Shown here one piece after another: positions 1-5,215 of a stretch of DNA of 6,448 bases. The notes under the pieces are model-generated. The model was not told the origin of the DNA, searched no databases, and saw only the letters and a program-made list of their open reading frames with translations. A program made the position numbers and the translations under genes. How positions within the stretch are numbered: the stretch's first letter is position 1; each line of letters opens with the position of its first letter. This DNA comes from Comamonadaceae bacterium (GTDB lineage: Bacteria > Pseudomonadota > Gammaproteobacteria > Burkholderiales > Burkholderiaceae_C), in NCBI GenBank assembly GCA_947460165.1, contig CANHKH010000197.1:1-6448 (forward strand), read 5' to 3'.

Positions 1-495
1 GGGCACGTAGCGCCACCACGCGCTGGGATCCACCCCGGGCTGGAGTTTGTCGGGCGGGCTGAACACCAAGGCCCCCGCTTGCAAGAGTTCGGCCGGCATG
101 CCAGGGGCTGCTCGCGAGGCGTCCACCGCCTGCTCGGCCACCGTCACATAGCCCGTGGCTTGCACAAAGCGGGCGAACTCGTCGTTGGTGACCTCGGTGC
201 GGTCCATCCAAAAACCCTGGACCTTGACGCGGCCGGCAGGCCGCTCCTCCGGGTAGACCGTGTCGCCCGGGGTGTACTGCCCGGCGGGCACCCAGACCAT
301 GCCCGCGTGCGGGGTCGCAGCGGGGGGGGCGGGCAAGGCGCACGTGGAGGTGGGCTCCATGGGCTGGGCTGTGGCGACAATGGAGGTTGGCGCCTGAGCG
401 AGCGAGAACTTCCAGACCACGGCAGCGGCAGCGGCCAAACCCATCACGGCCAAAGCCAGCCACAGCGCCAGCGGCCGGGGCGCCCGTTTGCGCAT
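1..495 (-). CDS. Formylglycine-generating enzyme (SUMF1/FGE family), N-terminal part, truncated by window edge
   Basis: The visible 165 codons are the N-terminal part; the 3' end lies beyond base 1. Members of this family oxidise the active-site cysteine of type I sulfatases to formylglycine. Residues 1-5 are basic (MRKRA) and 9-28 form one hydrophobic segment, suggesting an inner-membrane anchor or signal peptide with the catalytic domain in the periplasm. A Pro/Ala-rich linker (about 47-64) follows, then the typical start of the FGE-sulfatase domain: MVWVPAGQYTPGD (66-78), VKVQGFWMDRTEVTNDEF (90-107), FVQATGYVTVAE (110-121) and WWRYV near the edge (160-164). These match the family pattern of a xxIPAGxFxMG-like strand, FxxDxxEVTNxxF and TGYxTxAE. 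The catalytic cysteines lie outside the window. The start is chosen because its ATG overlaps the sulfatase stop (TGATG) and a GGAG lies 6 bases upstream. The adjacent sulfatase is the obvious substrate. Alternative: a non-FGE member of the same fold (EgtB-like or kinase-linked), less likely beside a sulfatase. Confidence 0.9.
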   Translation of the reverse strand, partial: MRKRAPRPLALWLALAVMGLAAAAAVVWKFSLAQAPTSIVATAQPMEPTSTCALPAPPAATPHAGMVWVPAGQYTPGDTVYPEERPAGRVKVQGFWMDRTEVTNDEFARFVQATGYVTVAEQAVDASRAAPGMPAELLQAGALVFSPPDKLQPGVDPSAWWRYVP

Positions 496-2147
496 CAGTT
501 GCTCCAGTAGCTGTACTCGTCCACGGCCGGGTTCAGCCGCTGGTCCAGCGTTTTGTCAATGAACACCGGCAGCTGAATAAAGGACTGCCACAGCGGAGGC
601 GGCATGCCCGCATGGTGGGCTTGCTGCAGGGCCTGCAGCTGGGCCAATTTGGCGGGCTCGGTGGAGGCCAGGTTGCGGCGCTCGGTGGGGTCGGCGCGCA
701 GGTTGAACAACCAGTCTTTGCGTGGGTTGTCCGAGGCAATCAGCTTCCAGCCCTGGTGCTGCACGGCGCGCAAAGGGCCATCGCGCCAAAACAAGGGCCG
801 CTCAGGCTGCGCTTGGGCAGGCGAGGCCAAATGCGGGATGAGGTTGACGCCATCGACCACGCGGTCTGTGGGCAGGGGCGCGCCGGCAGCGCCCAAGGCA
901 GTGCTGAAAATATCCATGCCGCTCACGGGCGGGGCGTAGCGCGTGCCCGCAGGAATGCGGGCTGGCCACTGGGCCACAAAGGGCACGCGCACGCCGCCCT
1001 CAAAAAAGCTCAGCTTCCAGCCACGGTAAGGCTGGTTCACCTCGGGAATGCCAATGTAGCCGGGGGCGCCGTTGTCGCTGGTGAACACCACCAAGGTGTC
1101 TTTTTCCAGGCCCTGCTCGCGCAGGCTTTGCAGCACGCGGGCCACGCTGCGGTCCAATGAACGGATCATGGCCCCGTACACGCGGCGGCGGTGGTCGGGA
1201 ATCTGGGGCAGCGCGTCGTAGTCTTCACGGCTGGCCTGCAGCGGCGTGTGCACGCCCCAATGGGCCAGGAACAAAAAGAAGGGCCGGTTTCGATTGGTCT
1301 CAATGACCTTGACGGCTTGGTCCGTGAAGTAGTCCGTGAGGTATTTGTTGGGCTCAAACCAAGGGCCTGCATTGAAGCTCACCGCCAAGCGCATGTTGGG
1401 CCACAAAAAATTGTCTATGGGGTCAAAGCTTTGCTTGGAATTGACCACGCGCTTGTCGTTTTCGCGCAGGTACAAGCCGCTTTCCATGAACAAGCTCTCA
1501 TTGAAGCCCTGGTTGTTGGGCCGCATCTCGGGCGTGCTGCCCAAATGCCATTTGCCCACGTGCACCGTGTGGTAGCCCTGGGCTTTGAGGGCCTCGGCCA
1601 GGGTGTGCTCAGAGGCGGGCATGCCCAGCTCGTTAAAGCGCTTGGCCGTGCGGGCGGCGGGCCGGTCAATCAGCGGCGGCGGCTGGTAGGGGTACAGCTC
1701 ACCGGCCACCAAGGCCATGGCGCCAGGCGTGGGTGTGTATTCCACCCCAAAGCGCCAAGGGTAGCGGCCGGTCATGAGCGCGGCACGCGAGACGGTGCAC
1801 ACGGCGCTGCCTGCGTAACCGTTGTCAAAGCGCACGCCGGCCTGGGCCAGGCTGTCAATGGCCGGGGTGCTCACACCCCAGCTGGCATGGCCGCCGCCGT
1901 GGGTGGTCACGTCATTGATGCCCAAATCGTCAACCATGATGACGATGATGTTGGGCGGGCGCTTAGCCCCATCGGCTTGGGCCGGCCCAGGCTGCCAGAC
2001 CACGGGCTGCTCAGCCGCGCGGGGGTTGGTCCAGTCGGTGTACCAGCCCAAAGAGTACTGAAAAATAAGCAGGCGATTGGCGTAGGCCAGGCCCACCAAC
2101 AACAGCAAGGCGAGCGCCAACCCAGCTATTTTTTTGCGCCAACTCAT
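495..2147 (-). CDS. Type I (formylglycine-dependent) sulfatase, exported or membrane-anchored
   Basis: A 550-residue enzyme of the arylsulfatase / alkaline-phosphatase superfamily that hydrolyses sulfate esters. The N-terminus has K5-K6, a hydrophobic stretch 7-22 and an AYA-N possible signal-peptidase site (21-24), so it is probably periplasmic or anchored facing the periplasm. Seen in order: metal-binding IVIMVDDLGIND (68-79, D73/D74); the modified-cysteine motif C117-T-V-S-R121 followed by AALMTGRYP; HVGKWHLG (196-203, K199 and H201); HWGVHTPL (296-303, H300); TSDNG (356-360, D358/N359); RGWKLSFFEGGVRVPF (375-390, K378). A C-terminal subdomain has DWLFNLRADPTERRNLA (478-494), a typical sulfatase ending. 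All catalytic positions are present, but residue 119 is Val where the family normally has Pro or Ala. The start has GGAG 8 bases upstream and lies 17 bases after the fadD stop. The gene overlaps the FGE start by one base. Substrate unknown; aryl, steroid, alkyl or carbohydrate sulfates are all possible. Confidence 0.93.
   Translation of the reverse strand: MSWRKKIAGLALALLLLVGLAYANRLLIFQYSLGWYTDWTNPRAAEQPVVWQPGPAQADGAKRPPNIIVIMVDDLGINDVTTHGGGHASWGVSTPAIDSLAQAGVRFDNGYAGSAVCTVSRAALMTGRYPWRFGVEYTPTPGAMALVAGELYPYQPPPLIDRPAARTAKRFNELGMPASEHTLAEALKAQGYHTVHVGKWHLGSTPEMRPNNQGFNESLFMESGLYLRENDKRVVNSKQSFDPIDNFLWPNMRLAVSFNAGPWFEPNKYLTDYFTDQAVKVIETNRNRPFFLFLAHWGVHTPLQASREDYDALPQIPDHRRRVYGAMIRSLDRSVARVLQSLREQGLEKDTLVVFTSDNGAPGYIGIPEVNQPYRGWKLSFFEGGVRVPFVAQWPARIPAGTRYAPPVSGMDIFSTALGAAGAPLPTDRVVDGVNLIPHLASPAQAQPERPLFWRDGPLRAVQHQGWKLIASDNPRKDWLFNLRADPTERRNLASTEPAKLAQLQALQQAHHAGMPPPLWQSFIQLPVFIDKTLDQRLNPAVDEYSYWSN
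502..505 (-). promoter_or_regulatory. Shine-Dalgarno sequence of the FGE gene
   Basis: On the minus strand GGAG stands 6 bases before the ATG at 495. It lies inside the last codons of the sulfatase gene. It decides the FGE start and supports translational coupling through the TGATG overlap. Confidence 0.7.
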
Positions 2148-2155
2148 GCCTGGGT

Positions 2156-2159
2156 CTCC
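2156..2159 (-). promoter_or_regulatory. Shine-Dalgarno sequence of the sulfatase gene
   Basis: On the minus strand GGAG lies 8 bases before the ATG at 2147, within the 17-base gap after the fadD stop codon. It supports that start and independent ribosome loading within an operon. Confidence 0.6.
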
Positions 2160-2164
2160 ATGTC

Positions 2165-3871
2165 TCAGTTCCTTGATGCGGGTGCGGTGCTGGCCGAGCG
2201 CTCGGCCCGTTCACGCAGCTCACGGCGCAAGATTTTGCCCACATTGCTTTTGGGCAGTTCGTTCACAAACTCCACCTGCGATGGTACTTTGTATCGCGTC
2301 AGGTGCTCGCGGCAGTGGGCCTGCAAGGCTGCAGCGTCCAAGGCGGGCGACTTGCGCACCACAAACACCTGCACCCGCTCGCCCGAGCTGGCATCGGGCC
2401 GGCCCACGGCCGCCACCTCCAGCACCTCGGGGTGCATCATCACCACCTCTTCCACCTCATTGGGGTAGACGTTGAAGCCAGAGACCAAAATCATGTCTTT
2501 GAGCCTGTCCACAATGCGCAAAAACCCATGCGCATCCATGGTGGCCAAGTCGCCCGTGCGCAAAAAACCATCGGCCGTCATCACTTGGGCCGTGTCCTCG
2601 GGCCGCTGCCAGTAGCCGGCCATCACCTGTGGGCCCCGCACGCACAGCTCGCCCGGCTCGCCCAGGCCGAGTTCCTGGCCTTGCGCATTGCGGATGGACA
2701 CCTCGGTGGAAGGCACAGGCAGGCCTATGCTGCCATTGAAGGCTGACACATCAAAGGGGTTGACGCTGACCGTGGGCGAGCACTCGGTCAGGCCATAGCC
2801 CTCAATCAGCGGGGCGCCGGTGATGTTCTGCCAGCGCTCGGCCACCGTCCGCTGCACGGCCGCACCCCCGCCTATGGCGATGCGCAGCTGGCTGAAATCG
2901 ACCTTGGCAAAGTCCGGGTGGCGGGTCAGGTCGTTGAACAAGGTATTGACGGCTGGAATTGAGGTGAACGGATAGCGCCTGAGCACCGCCACAAACGCCG
3001 CCGTGTTCCGCGGGTCGGCCACCAGCACGTTGGTGCCCCCCAGCCCGGCAAAGCCCAAACAGTTGCCCAACGCGAAAATGTGATACAGCGGGATGGCCGT
3101 GATGTTCACGGGCACCTCGCCTTCGGCCAAAAAAGGCTGGCACCAGGCCAGGCCCTGGCGGGCATTGGCCAGCACATTGCGGTGCGTGAGCATGGCGCCT
3201 TTGGCCACGCCCGTGGTGCCGCCCGTGTACTGCAAAAAAGCCAAGGCGCTTGGCTCGACTTGCACGCTGTCGGCCAGAGACAAAGGCGGGCGCGCCAACA
3301 CCTGGCGCAAGCGCACATGCCCAGGCAAGTGGTAGCTGGGAATGGCGCGCTTGACGTGGCGGATCACAAAGTCGCCGATCAAGCGTTTGGCCAGGGGCAT
3401 GAGGTCGGTCAAACCCGAGACCACCACATGGCGCACCGCGCTGCCATCCAGGGCTTTTTCCACGGTGGCCGCAAAGGGTTCGGCCACGATCATGGCCTCG
3501 GCGCCGCTGTCCAGCAGCTGGTGCTTGAGCTCGCGGGGCGTGTACATGGGGTTGACGTTGACCACCACGCAGCCGGCCCGCAAGAGGCCCAGCAAGCACA
3601 CGGGAAACTGCAGCAAATTGGGCATCATCAGCGCCACGCGTGTGCCTGGCGCCAGCCCCAAGTCCACCTGGAAATAACCCGCCACGCGCCGGCTCAAGAC
3701 ATCGAGCTGTGCGTAAGTGAGGGCCACTCCTGTGCCCCCGCTGACAAAAGCGCAGCGGTCGGGGAAGCGGGCAATGATGTCGTCAAAATAGGCGCCAATC
3801 GAGCCAATGTCGCCCAGCTCAATGTCATGAGGCACGCTCGCGGGGTAACTTTTGAGCCAGATTTTTTCCAT
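2165..3871 (-). CDS. fadD: Long-chain-fatty-acid--CoA ligase (acyl-CoA synthetase)
   Basis: A 568-residue AMP-forming acyl-CoA synthetase that activates free fatty acids with ATP and CoA, normally the first step of beta-oxidation, at the inner face of the membrane. E. coli FadD is 561 residues and, as I recall it, matches almost end to end. Seen: MEKIWLKSYP at the start; VALMMPNLLQFPV (79-91); VVNVNPMYTPRELKHQL (103-119); P-loop YTGGTTGVAKGA (215-226); PLYHIFAL (261-268); EGYGLTEC (357-364); PVPSTEVSI (385-393); TGD (439-441); VDRLKDMILVSGFNVYPNE (454-472); and the C-terminal PKSNVGKILRREL with the catalytic lysine K546. The ATG at 3871 is chosen over one 30 codons upstream (3961): it aligns with the FadD N-terminus, and the extra 30 residues are unlike the family and would put the upstream inverted repeat inside the gene. 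No convincing Shine-Dalgarno sequence precedes 3871. It is the first gene of the fadD-sulfatase-FGE run. Specificity for ordinary fatty acids versus another carboxylic acid is not determined. Confidence 0.93.
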   Translation of the reverse strand: MEKIWLKSYPASVPHDIELGDIGSIGAYFDDIIARFPDRCAFVSGGTGVALTYAQLDVLSRRVAGYFQVDLGLAPGTRVALMMPNLLQFPVCLLGLLRAGCVVVNVNPMYTPRELKHQLLDSGAEAMIVAEPFAATVEKALDGSAVRHVVVSGLTDLMPLAKRLIGDFVIRHVKRAIPSYHLPGHVRLRQVLARPPLSLADSVQVEPSALAFLQYTGGTTGVAKGAMLTHRNVLANARQGLAWCQPFLAEGEVPVNITAIPLYHIFALGNCLGFAGLGGTNVLVADPRNTAAFVAVLRRYPFTSIPAVNTLFNDLTRHPDFAKVDFSQLRIAIGGGAAVQRTVAERWQNITGAPLIEGYGLTECSPTVSVNPFDVSAFNGSIGLPVPSTEVSIRNAQGQELGLGEPGELCVRGPQVMAGYWQRPEDTAQVMTADGFLRTGDLATMDAHGFLRIVDRLKDMILVSGFNVYPNEVEEVVMMHPEVLEVAAVGRPDASSGERVQVFVVRKSPALDAAALQAHCREHLTRYKVPSQVEFVNELPKSNVGKILRRELRERAERSASTAPASRN

Positions 3872-3887
3872 GCAGCAGACCAGTAAA

Positions 3888-3917
3888 TGCAGACAGTACA
3901 CAAATGTACTGTCTGCA
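3888..3917. promoter_or_regulatory. Perfect 13-base inverted repeat upstream of fadD, candidate repressor operator
   Basis: The arms TGCAGACAGTACA (3888-3900) and TGTACTGTCTGCA (3905-3917) are exact reverse complements separated by CAAA. The element ends 16 bases before the fadD ATG, where a repressor would block transcription or promoter clearance. It is not followed by a T-run on the minus strand, so it is not a standard terminator. The long symmetric dyad with a TACA...TGTA core resembles operators of TetR-family repressors, which control fatty-acid degradation genes in many proteobacteria. The regulator identity is inference; no such gene is in the window. The right arm also overlaps a 10-base palindrome GTCTGCAGAC (3911-3920). 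Confidence 0.7.
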
Positions 3918-4052
3918 GACCCCGGGTGCGCTGCGCATCGCTCAAAGCCATTTGATCGCAAACCCTAGGTAATTCTGACTAAAAAACACTGCCACCTCTT
4001 TGCAGCAGCCAAACCACAAGCCAATCGTGGCGGCCAACGGGCATGACCTCAG

Positions 4053-4064
4053 GCGAATATTCGC
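4053..4064. repeat. Perfect 12-base palindrome GCGAATATTCGC
   Basis: A self-complementary 12-mer in the lysR-fadD spacer, about 180 bases upstream of the fadD start. Palindromes of this length are expected about once or twice by chance in a window this size, so function is uncertain. Its AT-rich centre in a GC-rich, non-coding spot makes a protein-binding site possible. Confidence 0.35.
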
Positions 4065-4122
4065 TGGCAGGTGTGTCTCCCACAGGGGAAAAGAACGGGT
4101 GGGCCTGCGACATGTCCAAGGG

Positions 4123-5049
4123 CTAGTCGCTGGCCGTCTCCAGGGCAGAACCAAAACTGAACACCCCCAAGCGCATCAGCCTTGAAAACTCGGCCTCCAC
4201 CAGCTCTTGCACCAAGGTTTGCGCCACGCTGGGCCGCGCTTCCAGGCGGGTGGCCAAGACCAGCAGGCGGTTGAGTTGCACGCCTGAGACCTCGGACATC
4301 ACGATGTCGGGCTCGCGGCCCATGTCTTTGAAGACCGACACCGGCATCACGGTGGCCCAGCGGCCCCGGCGCAGCAGCTCGCGGATGGAGTCCACCGAGT
4401 CAATCTCGGCCTGAATCAAGAGCTGCTTGCCCAGGGCCAGCATTTGCTGCTCCACAATGCCGCGGTGCAAGCTGGTCATGAGCAAAGGAATGCGCGTGAG
4501 CTGGTTGACCGAGACCACAGGCCCCACCCGCATGGCCTTGTGCGAGACCAGCGCAAAAGGCTCGCCCAACAAGGGCTGCAAGGACAGCGCCCGGCCCGTG
4601 CCCGGGTTGGTGACGATGGCCATGTCGATCACGCCTTTTTCCAGCCAGTCCATGAGCGCAGGGGTGAAGGCTTCGCGGGTGCGCAGCTCTAGGCCGTCCA
4701 GGGTGTTGAAGCAGTTTTCCAGCAAGCCAGGCAGCAACACCCGGGCCAGCGTGGGCGAGGCGCCCAGCACCACGGTGGATGGGGCCAGGTGTTGGCCCTG
4801 GGAGAGCCGCTGGCGCAGGCGGTTGGATTCGGCCAAGATGCGCTGGGCCGACTCGTAAAAGGTGACACCGGCCTGCGTCAGCCGCACGCCGCGCGGCATG
4901 CGCTGCAAAAGCTGCACGCCCATTTCGGTCTCCAGCTCTCGCAGCTGGCGGGTCAAGGCCGGCTGGGCAATGGGAATGGCGGCTGCGGCAGCAGTCAGGC
5001 TGCCCGCGTCGGCAATGGCAATGAAGTAGCGCAGGGTTCTTAAATTCAT
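4123..5049 (-). CDS. LysR-family transcriptional regulator
   Basis: A 308-residue protein of normal LysR length (about 300). The N-terminal winged helix-turn-helix is clear: MNLRTLRYFIAIADAGSLT (1-19), AQPALTRQLRELETEMGVQLL (28-48), then RGVRLTQAGVTFY (53-65). A linker helix (about 66-90) leads to the effector-binding domain (about 91-300), with VVLGASPTLARVLLP (93-107), a family-typical start of that domain, and DMAIVTNPG (142-150). The ATG at 5049 is preferred to one nine codons upstream (5076): GGAG stands 5 bases before it and MNLRTLRYF is the standard LysR beginning; the promoter proposed here would also start transcription very close to 5076. It is divergent from the dehydrogenase gene at 5212, the classic arrangement for a LysR activator of that operon that also represses itself. 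The ligand cannot be told; presumably a substrate or intermediate of the neighbouring oxidation pathway. Whether it also affects the downstream fadD run is unknown. Confidence 0.92.
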   Translation of the reverse strand: MNLRTLRYFIAIADAGSLTAAAAAIPIAQPALTRQLRELETEMGVQLLQRMPRGVRLTQAGVTFYESAQRILAESNRLRQRLSQGQHLAPSTVVLGASPTLARVLLPGLLENCFNTLDGLELRTREAFTPALMDWLEKGVIDMAIVTNPGTGRALSLQPLLGEPFALVSHKAMRVGPVVSVNQLTRIPLLMTSLHRGIVEQQMLALGKQLLIQAEIDSVDSIRELLRRGRWATVMPVSVFKDMGREPDIVMSEVSGVQLNRLLVLATRLEARPSVAQTLVQELVEAEFSRLMRLGVFSFGSALETASD

Positions 5050-5054
5050 CGCAG

Positions 5055-5058
5055 CTCC
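5055..5058 (-). promoter_or_regulatory. Shine-Dalgarno sequence of lysR
   Basis: GGAG on the minus strand, 5 bases before the ATG at 5049. It decides the start in favour of the 308-residue protein over the longer reading from 5076. Confidence 0.65.
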
Positions 5059-5070
5059 ATGCCTTTGGTC

Positions 5071-5085
5071 TATCACACAATGATA
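5071..5085. promoter_or_regulatory. Candidate LysR-family binding site (TATCA-N5-TGATA)
   Basis: The interrupted dyad TATCA-CACAA-TGATA contains T-N11-A pairs (5071/5083 and 5073/5085), the usual form of a LysR-family box, in the region between the divergent lysR and dehydrogenase genes. It overlaps the lysR -10 box. The assignment rests on symmetry and position only. Confidence 0.5.
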
Positions 5086-5107
5086 TGGCAGAACAAAAAT
5101 TTGTCAT
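5080..5107 (-). promoter_or_regulatory. Candidate sigma70-type promoter of lysR
   Basis: Reading the minus strand, ATGACA (5107-5102) is followed after 16 bases by TATCAT (5085-5080). Each hexamer matches the sigma70 consensus at five of six positions. Transcription would begin near 5073, giving a leader of about 24 bases before the chosen lysR start. The -10 box overlaps a dyad at 5071-5085, which fits autorepression. Confidence 0.55.
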
Positions 5108-5136
5108 TGGACCTCAGCTGCTTGCGCTTTTAAGAT
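5107..5136 (+). promoter_or_regulatory. Possible weak plus-strand promoter for the dehydrogenase operon
   Basis: TTGGAC (5107-5112) and TAAGAT (5131-5136) are separated by 18 bases; they match the sigma70 hexamers at three and four of six positions. A weak promoter lying just downstream of the candidate LysR site is what an activator-dependent operon would have. The expected start near 5143 would leave a leader of about 70 bases. Not strongly supported. Confidence 0.3.
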
Positions 5137-5161
5137 GCGCATTTTTCCATCGCTATTGAGC

Positions 5162-5215
5162 ATGGCTGCACCTGTGAACCCCAAGGCCGCAGCGGCCACG
5201 CCACCCGGCCCATGA
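5162..5215 (+). CDS. Possible 17-residue upstream ORF coupled to the dehydrogenase gene
   Basis: An ATG at 5162 opens a short frame encoding MAAPVNPKAAAATPPGP, ending with TGA at 5213-5215. The stop overlaps the next gene's ATG as ATGA. It has no good Shine-Dalgarno sequence (only GAG directly before the ATG) and no recognised homology. It could deliver ribosomes to the dehydrogenase start, which itself lacks a ribosome-binding sequence, or be a chance frame. Confidence 0.25.
   Translation: MAAPVNPKAAAATPPGP
5185..5197 (+). promoter_or_regulatory. Small GC hairpin in the leader just upstream of the dehydrogenase start
   Basis: GGCCGC and GCGGCC flank a single A, allowing a stem of about five GC pairs with a three-base loop in the mRNA, 14 bases before the ATG at 5212. 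It lies within the short upstream ORF, so a translating ribosome would open it. It may be a chance GC-rich feature. Confidence 0.3.

Larger units (their letters stand above)
3872..4122. other. Intergenic spacer between lysR and fadD
   Basis: This 251-base stretch separates two minus-strand genes. It holds the fadD-proximal inverted repeat (3888-3917) and a perfect 12-base palindrome GCGAATATTCGC (4053-4064). I see no convincing -35/-10 pair for fadD and no strong hairpin plus T-run ending lysR, so readthrough from lysR cannot be excluded. Short open frames here show no recognisable protein. Confidence 0.6.

Noticed and set aside
1191..2468. 425-codon open frame on the plus strand antisense to the sulfatase and fadD
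   Set aside because: It is a shadow of GC-rich coding sequence: it crosses the junction of two well-supported genes, shows no recognisable domain, and has His/Gly/Ala/Arg-rich low-information composition.
3888..3917. Reading the fadD inverted repeat as a rho-independent terminator or a LexA box
   Set aside because: No T-run follows on either strand, and the ACAG...CTGT half-sites are in the reverse order from the CTGT-N8-ACAG form of a LexA site.
3872..3961. A 30-residue N-terminal extension of FadD starting at 3961
   Set aside because: The extension does not look like FadD, would place the perfect inverted repeat inside the gene, and the ATG at 3871 aligns with the known FadD N-terminus.
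3981..4005. Possible terminator after lysR (CTGC...GCAG followed by six T on the minus strand)
   Set aside because: The stem has only four good pairs plus wobble pairs with a nine-base loop, and it lies over 100 bases past the stop codon. Too weak to call.
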